From NCBI GenBank assembly GCA_012103075.1, contig JAAVLQ010000001.1, positions 1,302,001 through 1,366,000 of the forward strand: a stretch of 64,000 nucleotides of DNA, given 5' to 3'. The position numbers and the translations under genes are program-made. The stretch is from Brucella cytisi (GTDB lineage Bacteria; Pseudomonadota; Alphaproteobacteria; Rhizobiales; Rhizobiaceae). Numbering within the stretch: the stretch's first letter is position 1; each line of letters starts with the position of its first letter. Under the pieces are notes generated by a model. It did no database searches, was not told the origin of the DNA, and saw only the letters and a list, made by a program, of their open reading frames with translations. Positions 21,101 through 34,609 of the stretch are shown here, piece after piece.

Positions 21101-22499
21101 TTACGCGGTATAGGTAACGGCTTTCACCGCTTCGACCACTTCGGCGACAGTCGGCAGCGCCAGCTTTTCCAGATTTGCCGCATAAGGCATCGGAACATCC
21201 TTACCAGCAATGGTCAGGATCGGCGCATCGAGATAATCGAAAGCCTGCTGCATGACGCGGGTGGCGATTTCCGTACCAACGGACGATTGCGGGAAACCTT
21301 CTTCCACAGTCACCAGTCGGCCAGTCTTCTTGACTGATTCGACGACAGTCGGAATATCCATCGGGCGGATCGTGCGCAGATCGATGATTTCAACATCGAT
21401 ACCCTGCTGGGCCAGCTCTTCAGCCGCCTTGACGGCGTAGGTCATGCCGATACCGAACGAAACAATGGTGGCGTCCTTGCCCCTGCTTGTGAATGCGGGC
21501 CTTGCCAATCGGCAGCACGAAATCGTCAAGCTTCGGCACATCGAAATGATGACCGTACAGGATTTCGTTTTCGAGGAAGATCACCGGATTCGGATCGCGA
21601 ATGGCAGCCTTCAGCAAGCCCTTGGCGTCGGCTGCCGTGTACGGCATGACGACCTTGAGACCCGGAATGTGGCTGTACCGGGCCGCATAGCACTGCGAGT
21701 GCTGGGCAGCAACACGCGCAGCCGCACCGGACGGACCACGGAAGACCATCGGAGCGCCCATCTGTCCGCCGGACATATAAAGCGTCTTGGCAGCAGAGTT
21801 CACGATCTGGTCGATTGCCTGCATGGCAAAGTTGAAGGTCATGAACTCAACGATCGGACGCAGACCTGCAAAAGCAGCCCCTACACCTACACCGGCGAAA
21901 CCATGTTCGGTGATCGGGGTATCGACAACGCGCTTGGAACCGAATTCGTCGAGAAGTCCCTGCGTTACCTTGTAAGCGCCCTGATATTCGGCAACTTCTT
22001 CACCCATAACGAAAACGCTCGGGTCGCGGCGCATTTCTTCGGCCATCGCATCACGAAGCGCTTCACGAACGGTCGTAGAAACCATTTCGGTGCCAGCCGG
22101 AATGTCCGGGTCGGACGCGACTTCGAGTGCTGGCGCCTTCGGAGCAGCCGGAACAGAATCAGCCTTCTTTTCTTCGGCTTTTGGCTCTTCCTTGGCTTCG
22201 CTCGATGGTGTCTCAGCTTTGGCCGCCGGAGCAGAACCGATATCGGAAGCGCTTTCACCGTCACCGAGAAGCACGGCAATCGGCGTATTGACCTTCACGC
22301 CTTCGGTGCCTTCATCGACAAGAATTTTGCCGATCGTGCCTTCATCGACAGCTTCGACTTCCATCGTCGCCTTGTCGGTTTCAATTTCGGCGATCACATC
22401 GCCGGACGTAACCTTGTCGCCTTCTTTCTTCAGCCATTTGGAGAGCTTGCCCTCTTCCATGGTTGGGGAAAGTGCGGGCATGAGAATTTCTACGGGCAT
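21101..22499 (-). CDS. pdhB: Pyruvate dehydrogenase E1 beta with N-terminal lipoyl domain, frameshifted
   Basis: Beta subunit of the thiamine-dependent decarboxylase. The catalytic part begins at [17 protein letters not shown] and contains [17 protein letters not shown] and DLRTIRPMD. Ahead of it, residues 1-80 form a full lipoyl domain ([22 protein letters not shown] and [17 protein letters not shown]) and a Glu/Lys/Pro/Ala linker. E1-beta with a lipoyl domain is a known alphaproteobacterial arrangement. One indel near 21483 at [14 protein letters not shown]. The lipoyl domain is nearly the same as that of pdhC, suggesting duplication. Confidence 0.96.
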
Positions 22500-22516
22500 G
22501 ACAACACCTTCCGGAA

Positions 22517-23555
22517 TTAGAGCAGAATATCCGTGTAGAGCTCGGATGCATCCGGCTCCGGATCGTTTTGAGCGAAATCAGCAGAATCAGCGACAATGTC
22601 GCGGACATCCTTGTCGATTTCCTTCAGCTCTTCCTCCGTTGCCCAACCCTTGTCGATCAGACGCTGCTTGACCTGTTCGATCGGATCATGCTCGGAGCGC
22701 ATCTTCTGCACTTCTTCCTTCGAGCGATACTTTGCCGGATCCGACATGGAGTGACCGCGGTAACGATAGGTCTGCATGTCGAGAATGATCGGCCCCTTGC
22801 CGGAACGCGTCCACTCCACGGCCAGATCGGCAGCAGCCTTGACCGCACGAACGTCCATGCCATCCACCGATACCCGGAATATTGAAAGAGAGACCGCGCT
22901 TCGAGAAGTCCGTTTCTGCGGACGAGCGCGAAACCGATGTGCCCATGGCGTAGCGGTTGTTCTCGATGATGTACACTACCGGCAGCTTCCATAGCGATGC
23001 CATGTTGAAGCTTTCGTAGACCTGACCCTGATTGGAAGCGCCATCGCCGAAATAGGTCAGCGTTACATTGTCGTTGTCGCGATAGCGATTCGCGAATGCG
23101 AGGCCTGTGCCGAGCGAAACCTGCGCACCGACGATACCATGACCGCCGTAGAAGTTCTTCTCTTTGGAGAACATGTGCATGGAGCCGCCCTTGCCCTTGA
23201 AAGGCCGCTGCGACGTCCGGTCAGTTCAGCCATCACGCCGCGCGCGCTCATGCCCGCTGCAAGCATATGACCATGATCGCGATAGGCGGTGATAACCTGA
23301 TCACCTTCCTTCAGCGCCATCTGCATGCCGACCACTACGGCCTCCCTCGCCGATATAAAGGTGGCAGAAACCACCAATGAAGCCCATGCCATAAAGCTGG
23401 CCGGCTTTTTCTTCGAAACGCCGGATCAACAGCATTTCGCGATAAGCGTCCAGCTCCTGCTTCTTGTCGAAGTTCACAGGTGCAGGTGCCTTGGGTGCAG
23501 TCACAGAAGACGCCTGCGTTTTGCTAGCAGGCGACTTTTTAGCCCTCGGTGCCAT
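22517..23555 (-). CDS. pdhA: Pyruvate dehydrogenase E1 alpha, frameshifted
   Basis: Alpha subunit carrying most of the thiamine diphosphate site. N-terminal basic/alanine-rich extension ([14 protein letters not shown]), then [22 protein letters not shown], the TPP motif [15 protein letters not shown]...ENN and the regulatory-type segment [16 protein letters not shown]. Three indels, near 23340, 23210 and 22875. Start is the ATG at 23553-23555 with RBS GGGAGCGAG; first gene of the pdhA-pdhB-pdhC run. The 133-base gap to ftsB probably holds its promoter. Confidence 0.95.
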
Positions 23556-23688
23556 ATCTCGCTCCCTAAATTGTCGTTCTATTGTGACGTTATACGGGCA
23601 TATCACAAGATACAATATGCGCCCAGAGCATAGCTGCTATGTCGCCAAGCCCTTAAAAACATATCACAAAAAGACAATTAACCGGATT

Positions 23689-24021
23689 TCAGTTAATTTG
23701 AACGGTCTTCCCCGAGGTGATAATTGTCACTTCATCGGGATGGGAGAGATTAAGCGCTCTGCGTGCCTGCTCGTCAAGCATATCCTTCTCGATGGAACCG
23801 TCGCGCAAAAGCGTGACTCGTTTTTCGAGCGCGTTGCGATCTGCCGTCACCTGTTCGAGCTGCTTGGCCAGAAGGCTTTTCTGCTCTTCCAGCTGGATAC
23901 GGGAGTAGAGACCATATTCGCCGTGATAGGCGTGAAAGCCGAAGTAACTCAGAAATGCAGCCGTCAGAATGGGCAATACAAAACGCCCACGGATCGATTT
24001 ACGTTTCTGCTTGGTCCACAT
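23689..24021 (-). CDS. ftsB: Septum formation initiator FtsB/DivIC family protein
   Basis: Divisome bitopic membrane protein (110 residues, intact). A basic N-terminus (MWTKQKRKSIRGR) is followed by one transmembrane segment (FVLPILTAAFLSYFGFHAYHG) and a leucine-zipper-like coiled coil (LEEQKSLLAKQLEQVTADRNALEKRVTLL), then LDEQARRALNLSHPDEVTI, a conserved tail. It lies between DUF1428 and pdhA as in relatives. An in-frame ATG 11 codons upstream exists, but the one used gives the family's normal start. Confidence 0.88.
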   Translation of the reverse strand: MWTKQKRKSIRGRFVLPILTAAFLSYFGFHAYHGEYGLYSRIQLEEQKSLLAKQLEQVTADRNALEKRVTLLRDGSIEKDMLDEQARRALNLSHPDEVTIITSGKTVQIN

Positions 24022-24214
24022 TTCGGCTTCCTTCCCGGATATTCGGTGCCACAACGAATCCTGCGAAGGGCGTCAATCCGAATTCCACCATCAAGCATTA
24101 TTTTGCTTAACAGAGATTTACCAAGAACCGATGTCAGGAGCGGTCGGGACTAGTTTTAGTAACAGCTGGAAGAAGCGAACCTCGCCCAAACATTCAAACC
24201 CCTCAGGGAATCAA

Positions 24215-24243
24215 GAGCGGCTCATCATAAAGACGAGCCGCTC
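24215..24243 (-). terminator. Hairpin after the DUF1428 gene
   Basis: Perfect nine-base stem GAGCGGCTC/GAGCCGCTC with an 11-base loop, just beyond the DUF1428 stop. Only a weak T stretch follows on the minus strand, so termination strength is uncertain. Confidence 0.6.
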
Positions 24244-24271
24244 ATTCAGATTGATAAAATGTTTGACAGGA

Positions 24272-24623
24272 TCAAACATCTACAATTGTGGAAAACCCGC
24301 CCATGATCATGCGCTTGCCATCGAATGGCATCTGGTCACCCATCGCCTTCATACGCGGATCCTCATCATCTTGCTATTTGCAGCATCACGGGTTGCCTTG
24401 TCGGGATATTCGAACCCAGAGAAAACAACCTCCTCGTCGGCCTCAGCCTTAACCGCACGTCGAAAATCGGTGACCTTACCATCCGGCACATCATCCCCCA
24501 TGCTTCGACCATACGCGTCACGCCAAACTCCTTGAATAATACAGCAGCTTCGGCGGCATGCTTGCGATAGAGTTCCTTGTTCGCCTTGGGGACGGCGACA
24601 ACAAATCCTTCGATATAAGCCAT
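24272..24623 (-). CDS. DUF1428 (dimeric alpha-beta barrel) protein, frameshifted
   Basis: Small protein of the DUF1428 family, function unknown. Starts MAYIEGFVVAVPKANKELYR, continues LFKEFGVTRMVEAWGDDVPDGKVTDFRRAV (after correction), and ends MGDQMPFDGKRMIMGGFSTIV, all typical. Two indels, near 24500 and 24355. RBS GGGAGAGAG precedes the ATG. Corrected length about 117 residues. Separate transcript from eno, judging by the eno terminator at 24784-24801. Confidence 0.85.
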
Positions 24624-24775
24624 TTTTCTCTCTCCCGTTGTTAACTCCCTCACGGCTTCATCATCTGAATTCCAAGCCGCTGCCTCATCAGCTCAAACAC
24701 CAATGCAATAACATTGATATCAATATAACTGCATTCGGTCAAATGCGGAGCATTGGAAGTCATATAGGGCGAAAA

Positions 24776-24801
24776 CGAAAAAAGGCGGACCGAAGCCCGC
24801 C
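24776..24801 (-). terminator. Terminator of eno
   Basis: On the minus strand GGCGGGC-TTCG-GTCCGCC hairpin followed by six T. Located 23 bases after the eno stop. Confidence 0.85.
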
Positions 24802-24823
24802 TTTTATCAGTCTCAGAGAAAAA

Positions 24824-26148
<1,325 letters not shown>

Positions 26149-26178
26149 TTAACAAATCCGATGCGGCCATTTCTTAGC

Positions 26179-26221
26179 GCATAATCCTGAAACTTTGCAG
26201 ACATTTCAGAAAAGATTATGC
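26179..26221. repeat. Intergenic palindrome, GCATAATC type
   Basis: Outer arms GCATAATC and GATTATGC flank imperfect arms CCTGAAA/TTTCAGAA. Similar in design to the palindromes at 15728, 55533 and 61097. Lies in the eno-kdsA gap. Confidence 0.6.
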
Positions 26222-26280
26222 ACCGGGCCAATTTTTAAGCCCTAACCGCAAAAAAAAAAGCGGCGAGAATGGCTTAGCGA

Positions 26281-26308
26281 AAAAAAAAGGCGGAGGAAAA
26301 TCCCCGCC
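26281..26308 (-). terminator. Terminator of kdsA
   Basis: Minus strand GGCGGGGA-TTT-TCCTCCGCC stem followed by eight T. Lies 23 bases after the kdsA stop. Confidence 0.88.
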
Positions 26309-26331
26309 TTTTTAAATTCTCCGAGAACTGT

Positions 26332-27168
26332 TTAAAGCCCTTTCGCGATACGATCGAAAGCCATCAGCTTTTCGAGGAGGGCGGGCATTTTATCCACCGG
26401 CACCATATTCGGACCATCGGATGGGGCATTGTCCGGATCCTGATGCGTTTCGATGAAGAGCCCGGCAACGCCAACGGCTACAGCTGCGCGTGCCAGTGTC
26501 TCAACGAACTCGCGCTGACCACCCGACGAACCACCTTGCCCGCCGCCCGGCTGCTGTACTGAGTGAGTCGCATCGAACACAACCGGTGAACCAAGGCCTG
26601 CCATGATCGGCAAGGAACGCATATCGGAAACGAGCGTATTATAGCCAAACGAAACACCGCGTTCGGTCGCCAGCACATTCGGATTACCACTTTCCGTAAT
26701 CTTGGACAGAACATTCTTCATGTCCCACGGCGCCAGAAACTGGCCCTTCTTGACATTCACGACACGTCCCGTCTTTGCGGCAGCAATCAGCAGATCGGTC
26801 TGGCGGCAGAGAAATGCCGGAATTTGCAGGACATCGACCACAGGAGCAACTGCGGCGCACTGCTCTTCAGTGTGGATATCCGTCAGCACCGGAAAGCCGA
26901 ACTCCTTCTTGAGATCCGCAAAAACTTCCATTGCCTTTTCGAGGCCGATTCCACGTTCAGCCTTCAAGGATGTGCGATTGGCCTTGTCGAAGCTGGACTT
27001 GTAGACGAGGCCAATGCCGAGTTTATCGGTCATCTCCTTGAGGCGGCCTGCCATATCGAAAGCGTGTTCACGCGTTTCCATCTGGCACGGGCCCGCTATC
27101 AGGGCAAACGGCGCACTGTTTGAAAAAGTAACGTTTCCGATTTTTACGGATGAATTGGCAGTCGCCAT
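26332..27168 (-). CDS. kdsA: 3-deoxy-8-phosphooctulonate (KDO-8-P) synthase
   Basis: Condenses phosphoenolpyruvate with arabinose-5-phosphate to start KDO synthesis for the lipopolysaccharide core. Intact, 278 residues. Motifs: [45 protein letters not shown] and [11 protein letters not shown]. The Cys in GPCQME is expected for either metal class, so metal dependence is not decided here. Neighbour of pyrG and eno; supplies envelope sugar using enolase's product. Confidence 0.97.
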   Translation of the reverse strand: MATANSSVKIGNVTFSNSAPFALIAGPCQMETREHAFDMAGRLKEMTDKLGIGLVYKSSFDKANRTSLKAERGIGLEKAMEVFADLKKEFGFPVLTDIHTEEQCAAVAPVVDVLQIPAFLCRQTDLLIAAAKTGRVVNVKKGQFLAPWDMKNVLSKITESGNPNVLATERGVSFGYNTLVSDMRSLPIMAGLGSPVVFDATHSVQQPGGGQGGSSGGQREFVETLARAAVAVGVAGLFIETHQDPDNAPSDGPNMVPVDKMPALLEKLMAFDRIAKGL

Positions 27169-27260
27169 GACGTGAACCTCGATATTGAATGCCTTGCAGG
27201 CACCTTATCTGGCGTAAAGGTGGGTCGAAAACAAGACCACGGCCTGAAAGCGGAAATGAA

Positions 27261-27282
27261 AACGCGCCCCGAAAGGCGCGTT
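27261..27282 (-). terminator. Terminator of pyrG
   Basis: Eight-base perfect stem AACGCGCC/GGCGCGTT, six-base loop, followed on the minus strand by TTCATTT. Directly after the pyrG stop. Confidence 0.75.
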
Positions 27283-27288
27283 AGAGTT

Positions 27289-28922
<1,634 letters not shown>

Positions 28923-28957
28923 TTATCTCGTTAGACTTTCTTGATTGATTCCGCCAC

Positions 28958-28998
28958 AAAAAAATGCACCCCGGCAGTGTTTTTTCACCGAAGCCGGG
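28958..28998 (-). terminator. Hairpin with T-run (third of three tandem hairpins)
   Basis: Minus-strand CCCGGC...GCCGGG stem with a long A-rich loop, then GTGCA and seven T. Upstream of pyrG on the same strand. Confidence 0.55.
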
Positions 28999-29020
28999 CG
29001 GTAATCGTCGTTGCACAAAG

Positions 29021-29044
29021 AAAAACCGGAGCCAGAAACCCCGG
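29021..29044 (-). terminator. Hairpin with T-run (second of three tandem hairpins)
   Basis: Minus-strand CCGGGG/CTCCGG stem (one G-U pair), then TTTTTCTTT. Could end a short transcript starting between 29045 and 29150. Confidence 0.55.
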
Positions 29045-29140
29045 AGCGAATACGTCTGTACTCTCTAGCGCCCCTATTCACATAAAGCCATGTCGAAGCT
29101 CGAAATCCACAGCTTCCACCTACCAGAATAGCCATTGGCA

Positions 29141-29172
29141 CAAAAGAAAAGGCCGAGCCCATAAGCCCGGCC
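29141..29172 (-). terminator. Terminator of the L,D-transpeptidase gene
   Basis: Minus-strand GGCCGGGC/GCTCGGCC stem of eight pairs (one G-U) followed by TTTTCTTTT. Lies 24 bases after the gene's stop. Confidence 0.85.
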
Positions 29173-29195
29173 ACATTCACATAGTCATTTACAGA

Positions 29196-29889
29196 TCAGA
29201 GAACAACTACTTCGGTACCCAGACCGACGCGCTCATAAAGATCCATCACATCCTCATTGATCATGCGGAAGCAGCCGTTTGGAAGCCGAGCTACCGATAG
29301 TCCATGGCTGTACCGTGCCATGAATGCGGATGTAGGTGTCCTTGTTGCCCTGAAACAAGTACAGAGCGCGCGAACCAAGTGGATTGCCCGGACCACCATC
29401 CATACCGTTCTTGAAACGACCATAGTGAGCCGGATCACGCTCGATCATTTCCTTGGTCGGAATCCAGCGCGGCCACTCCCGCTTCGCATTGATTGTTCCA
29501 GTGCCCTTGAATTCCAATCCCTGCTTGCCGACAGCGATGCCATAACGGCGAGCAGTCGTCGACGTTTCAACAAGGTAAAGGAAACGCTGCTTCGGGTCGA
29601 TCACGATGGTACCGGGCTTATAGCCGGTAAAAGCCACTTCCTGCGCCCGGAACTTCGGATCGATGTTGTACTTGTTGGCCTTAACTGCATTGCCGCTCTT
29701 GGAAGCCTTTTTCTTCTTCGGCTTTTCAGGATTGGCCTTGGCATCGCTTGAGAGAGCAACTTGCTGAACAGACGCAACAGCTTCATTGAGCTGCGCTTCA
29801 GCGCTTACCGGCGAAGTTGCAAATGCAGGAGCGGTCGCTCCGATGCAGAGAGTTGCAATACCTGCCATCAAAATACGGCGTGAAAACAT
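29196..29889 (-). CDS. L,D-transpeptidase (YkuD/ErfK family), frameshifted
   Basis: Periplasmic enzyme that forms 3-3 peptidoglycan cross-links or anchors outer-membrane proteins to peptidoglycan; Brucella-type bacteria use this class heavily. Signal peptide MFSRRILMAGIATLCIGAT...AFA, a lysine-rich linker (PEKPKKKKASK), then the YkuD domain: TIVIDPKQRFLYLVE, YGIAVGKQGLEFKG, IRIHGT and the catalytic SNGCFRM. One indel near 29283 between IHGT and SNGCFRM. Start ATG at 29887-29889. Single gene with its own terminator. Confidence 0.9.
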
Positions 29890-30074
29890 GTTCGGTTCCC
29901 GAAAATTCAAGCACAAAGGGAAAAATGTCTGCCGCATTAATTGCGACCAGACTTTCGCTTTCCTTACTGCAAAGCGATCCGGTTCTCAATTCGTTGCCAT
30001 CGTTCTGCAATGCGATTCGCGGCAGCGTATTGCCTAGCTGCAACACTTTGCAGTCTCATGATTAACAAAAGAAA

Positions 30075-30093
30075 ACCGGCCACAAGGGCCGGT
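30075..30093 (-). terminator. Terminator of secG
   Basis: ACCGGCC/GGCCGGT perfect seven-base stem, five-base loop; minus strand continues TTTTCTTTTG. Thirty bases after the secG stop. Confidence 0.85.
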
Positions 30094-30122
30094 TTCGCAT
30101 TCTGTTCACTTTGCTCGGCCTT

Positions 30123-30582
30123 TTACTGCGAGCTAGGAACCGGGTTGGCCGGGGTTTCCGGAACAACCGGAGCCTGCGGCTGGGTAGCGTCGGGCTGTGT
30201 TGCCGGTGCTGTAGCACCGGGCTGCAGGTGCAGTCTGATTGGCGTCAGGACGCGAAGACTCGCCACCCAGCTGATTGAGGATACCGCCGCCATTGCCGCC
30301 TGCCGGAGCTGACTGACTGCCGGTTGCCGCCGGGATACGGTTGAGAATGTCGGTCGGCTTTTCGCCGTAGCGTGCCATGATGCCGAGAATAAGCGAGGTC
30401 GCGAAGAAACCGATCGCGAGAATGGCTGTCGTGCGGGTCAGCGCGTTGGCTGCGCCGCGAGCCGTCATGAACCCCGAACCACCGCCAATGCCAAGGCCAC
30501 CGCCTTCCGAACGCTGGATAAGCACAACGCCGACAAGCGCCAGCACGATCAACAAATGAATGACAATGATTACGGTCTGCAT
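30123..30582 (-). CDS. secG: Protein translocase subunit SecG, frameshifted
   Basis: Small SecYEG partner. Two transmembrane helices: VIIVIHLLIVLALVGVVLIQ and TTAILAIGFFATSLILGIMAR, joined by the glycine-rich EGGGLGIGGGSGFMTARG typical of SecG. The C-terminal extension is rich in Gly, Pro, Gln and Ala, as in other alphaproteobacteria; it breaks frame near 30222 and near 30160, and the restored end is VPETPANPVPSSQ with a stop at 30123. Follows tpiA on the minus strand, 101 bases away. Confidence 0.9.
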
Positions 30583-30683
30583 GGGTTACGGTCTTTATAT
30601 CCCTAAAACTAGAGCGGCTCTTTACACGCTATTGTCCGATAATCCAAGCCCCGAGACCAAGATAGACAGACGTGATGTGCCGG

Positions 30684-31448
30684 TTACAAATTACGATAGG
30701 TTTCGCATATGGCGAGAAAATCGTTCGCCTTCAAGCTCGCACCGCCAACAAGCGCACCATCAACATCCGCGACGCCGAGCAATTCCAATGCGTTTGAAGG
30801 CTTGACCGAACCGCCGTAGAGCAGCCGAAGATGTGCGCCTTTCGTGCCGAAACGTTCAATTAGCTGCTCACGCATGAAAGCATGAGCGGCACGCACGTCC
30901 TGCACTGTCGGCGTCAACCCTGTGCCGATTGCCCAAACCGGTTCGTAAGCAATGATCGTATTCTCGGCATTGACGCCATCCGGCAAAGAGCCAGCAAGCT
31001 GCTTGCCGATTACATCCAGAGTACGCTCCGCCTTGCGCTCATCGGCAGTTTCGCCGACGCAAACGATTGCAATCAGTCCGGCAGCCCATGCGGCCTCGGT
31101 CTTGGCACGAACAGTGTCATTGCTTTCATGATGGTCGGTCCGGCGTTCGGAATGACCGATTATGACATGCGTGGCGCCCGCCTCCTTAAGCATTTCTGCA
31201 GAGACATCGCCTGTATGCGCGCCAGACACTTTATGGTGAGCATCCTGACCGCCGAGACCAACAGTCTCGCCTTCGAGCGTTTCCGCCGCGCGGGAAAGAA
31301 GCGTCGCAGGTACACAAATGACGGCATCAAGCTTGCGGCCGAGATCGGAGCTCAGGCCGGCAGCAATCGCACGCAATTCGGTCAGGGACTCTCCCTTGCC
31401 ATTCATCTTCCAGTTGCCAGCAACCAGCGGACGGATTCCCGGAGTCAT
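30684..31448 (-). CDS. tpiA: Triosephosphate isomerase
   Basis: Interconverts dihydroxyacetone phosphate and glyceraldehyde 3-phosphate. Intact, 254 residues. Catalytic Lys in AGNWKMNG, His in IIGHSERR, Glu in [11 protein letters not shown], and the C-terminal phosphate-binding YGGSVKPSN and [18 protein letters not shown] before the ATG. Transcribed divergently from ppiD across a 219-base gap. Confidence 0.97.
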   Translation of the reverse strand: MTPGIRPLVAGNWKMNGKGESLTELRAIAAGLSSDLGRKLDAVICVPATLLSRAAETLEGETVGLGGQDAHHKVSGAHTGDVSAEMLKEAGATHVIIGHSERRTDHHESNDTVRAKTEAAWAAGLIAIVCVGETADERKAERTLDVIGKQLAGSLPDGVNAENTIIAYEPVWAIGTGLTPTVQDVRAAHAFMREQLIERFGTKGAHLRLLYGGSVKPSNALELLGVADVDGALVGGASLKANDFLAICETYRNL

Positions 31449-31667
31449 TTCATTCTCCTCGCCTGTTCAAAACAGTAGACGCGGTCACCTCTTGAAAGCG
31501 GACCAGCGCCAAAATTTGCCACTGACTAAGCGTATTCGTGCCGCAATGCAAATGTTCTTGAGTGCCTACATGCAATGAGACCTTGCATATAGGGCTGGCT
31601 TGAGGTTATCCCCTGACTGGCTCTATCTATGAAAGCCGAGCTTAGATTTATACTTGAAGGGTTTCCA

Positions 31668-33554
31668 ATGCTCGACAGCCTGCGTTCTGCCGCTCAATCT
31701 CGGGTCGCCAAACTTTTGCTTGGCCTGCTTGTACTGAGCTTTGCGATCTGGGGCATCTCCGATGTCTTTCGCGGCGGCCTGTCAGGCAATGCCGCTTTGA
31801 CGGCTGGCGGTTCCGAAGTAAGCGCCACTGATTATCGTTTCGCCTATGAACAGCAGATGATGCGTTTGTCCCAACAGTTTCGCCAGCGTCTGACGCGCGA
31901 ACAGGCAAAAACGCTCGGTGTCGAAAATCAGGTACTCGCCCAGCTCGCAGCCGGTGTGGTTCTGGATGAAGGTGCGCGCAACATGCAGCTCGGCCTTTCC
32001 AAGGACGGAATTGCTCGACTGACCGGTGAAGATCCGGCTTTCCATGACGCAAGCGGCAACTTCAATCGTGCACAGTTCGATGCAGTGCTTCGTCAATCTG
32101 GCATTCGTGCTCAGGATTATCTCGACAACCGCGCGAAAGTGGCTCGCCGCCAGCAGATCGTGGAAGCTGCAACGGACGGCATCAAGCTTCCGAATACAGC
32201 GTTGAAGGCGCTGGCTCTATATCAAGGTGAAACCCGCAGCGTTGACTATGTGACCATTCAGGCTGAAAAGGCCGATGCTGTCCCTGCCCCGTCCGAAGAT
32301 GCGCTCAAGACCTATTTTGACGCGCACAAGGATGATTACAAGGCACCGGAGTACCGGAAAATAACCTATGTGAAGCTGGAGCCGACTGATATTGCAGATC
32401 CGTCTGCCGTCACGCAGGACGAAATCAACGAATATTACGAAAAGAACAAGGACCGCTTCAGCACGATCGAAAAGCGTACTATTGAGCAGTTGAGCTTTTG
32501 CCGATGACGCCGCAGCTGAAGCTGCCCAGCAGAAAATTGCCGCTGGAACAAGCTTCATCGATATCGGCAAGGAACAGGGCAAAACAGAAGACGACCTGAA
32601 GCTTGGCACGTTTGAGAAATCCGCCATTCCTGATCAGGCCGTTGCCGATGCAGCTTTTGCACTGGCAGAGAATGGCATGAGCCCGGTGGTGAAGGGTGGC
32701 TTTGGTCCGGTTATCCTGCGCGTGACGCAGATCGAACCGGCTCATGTGAAGCCACAAGCCGAAGTTGAAGGCGAAATTCGCACCACGCTTGCCAACAATA
32801 TCGCAGCAAGCAGCATCAGCGGCATTCATGACTCTTATGAGCAGGACCGTTCCGACGGCGCATCTATGGCTGATGTGGCAAAGAAGCTAAGCCTCAAGTC
32901 CGTCACCGTCGAAGCCGTCGACGCCGAGGGCAACGATCCTTCTGGTAATCCTGTGCAGCTGCCAAACTCCGAAGCGCTGCTTTCCGCTGCCTTCCGGCCG
33001 ACCGGGGTTTTGACAACGACGCCCTGACCATGGGCAATATCGGCTATCTCTGGTATCAGGTTGACGGTATAACTCCGGCACGCGACCGTACGCTCGACGA
33101 AATCAAGGACAAGGTTGCAGCGGCGTGGAAGGGCGAAGAAGCAGTCAAGCGCCTCAACCAGCACATAGACGATTTGAAGAAGCGTCTCGACGGCGGCGCG
33201 ACACTCGACGCAATCGCTGCAGAGCTGGGCGTCGAAAAGCAGACCAAGCGTGGTATTGTCCGCACGACCAACGATGCCGATATCGGAACCGCAGCAGCGG
33301 CGCAGATTTTCCGGGGAGCAAATGGTTTCACTGGTGGCGCTGCTGCACCTTCGGACGATGCTCAGATTCTGTTCAAGGTTGTTGAAGTGACAGAACCTGC
33401 CGGAGCTGGCCCGGAAGCTATTCCGGAACAGCAGCAAAAATATCTGGCGACATCGCTCTCGGATGATGTTCTCGAACAGCTCGTCGGCGAATTGCAGAAG
33501 CAGTATCCTGTTCAGATAAACCAGACCGTCATCAACAACGCTCTGGCGTTTTAA
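31668..33554 (+). CDS. ppiD: Peptidylprolyl isomerase PpiD/SurA-type, frameshifted
   Basis: Inner-membrane-anchored periplasmic folding factor. A single transmembrane anchor (VAKLLLGLLVLSFAIWGISDVFRGG) is followed by a SurA-N-like domain (TLGVENQVLAQLAAGVVLDEGARNM) and a parvulin-type segment (YKAPEYRKITYVKLEP, then LGTFEKSAIPDQAV). Frame changes near 32503 and near 33008. Start is the ATG at 31668 behind GAAGGG. Corrected length about 628 residues, the family size. First gene of ppiD-trpD-trpC-moaC-moeA-lexA, a common order in Rhizobiales. Confidence 0.9.
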
Positions 33555-33572
33555 GGACGGTGGGCATCCAAA

Positions 33573-34593
33573 ATGGCTGATCTAAAACCCTATATCGCGA
33601 AAGCTGCATCAGGCGAGCCGCTTTCGTTTGAGGATTCCCAGAGCCGCCTTCGATATCATGATGTCAGGACAGGCAACGCCGTCGCAGATCGGCGGACTGT
33701 TGATGGCGTTGCGCGTGCGCGGTGAAACAGTACCGGAAATCGCCGGTGCCGTTGCTTCCATGCGCTCGCGTATGCTGGGAGTTTCCGCTCCCAACAATGC
33801 CATCGATATTGTTGGCACTGGTGGCGATCAGTCGGGTTCATACAATGTCTCCAGCTGCTCGGCGTTTGTTGTTGCTGGAGCTGGCGTTCCTGTAGCAAAA
33901 CATGGCAACCGCGCCCTCTCCTCCCGCTCTGGTGCAGCCGATGCACTCGCCGCGCTCGGCATCAATATCGAGGCCGACGCGAGCATCATCGGTCGCAGCA
34001 TCACAGAAGCTGGCCTCGGCTTCATGTTTGCACCGATGCACCATTCCGCCATGCGCCATGTCGGCCCCTCCCGCGTAGAACTCGGCACCCGCACCATCTT
34101 CAATCTGCTTGGCCCTCTCTCCAATCCGGCTAGTGTCAAGCGTCAGCTTGTGGGGGTATTCGCACCACAATGGCTTGTGCCGCTGGCTGAAGTGCTCAAG
34201 GAACTGGGTTCCGAAGCGGCCCGGGTTGTCTACGGTGACGGCCTCGACGAGATGACTACTGCGGGAACGACACAAGTTGCCGCCCTCGAAAACGGTCAAA
34301 TCCGCACCTTTGAAATCACGCCGGAAGAAGTTGGATTGCGTCGTTGCGATCCGGCCGAACTGAAAGGTGGCGAGGCTTCGGTAAATGCCAAGGCTCTGCT
34401 GGGCGTGCTTGAAGGCGAGAAAAATGCCTATCGAGATATTGTCCTGCTCAATTCAGGCGCGGCACTTGTGATAGCTGGCAAGGCGAAAGATCTCAAAGAG
34501 GGCATCGCACTCGCGGCGCAATCTATCGACAGCGGTGCAGCACTTGATGTTTTGCAGAAAGTGATTGCTGTTTCGAATGACAAGGCCGCCTGA
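33573..34593 (+). CDS. trpD: Anthranilate phosphoribosyltransferase, frameshifted
   Basis: Second step of tryptophan synthesis. Starts [18 protein letters not shown]; a frame change near 33640 separates this from [24 protein letters not shown]. The glycine-rich PRPP/anthranilate site is [17 protein letters not shown], followed by [21 protein letters not shown] and [11 protein letters not shown]. Starts 18 bases after ppiD and runs into trpC with 16 bases between. About 339 residues corrected. Confidence 0.95.
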
Positions 34594-34609
34594 CGGAAAG
34601 GATCAAGTC

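Noticed and set aside
21444..22520. Long open frame on the plus strand opposite pdhB (358 codons)
   Set aside because: It is antisense to a gene with clear motifs and shows no recognisable family; high-GC codon use of the true gene creates it.
26240..26290. A-rich runs between kdsA and eno as a recombination or mobile element trace
   Set aside because: They are short homopolymers linked with the kdsA terminator, and no target duplication or terminal repeats were seen.
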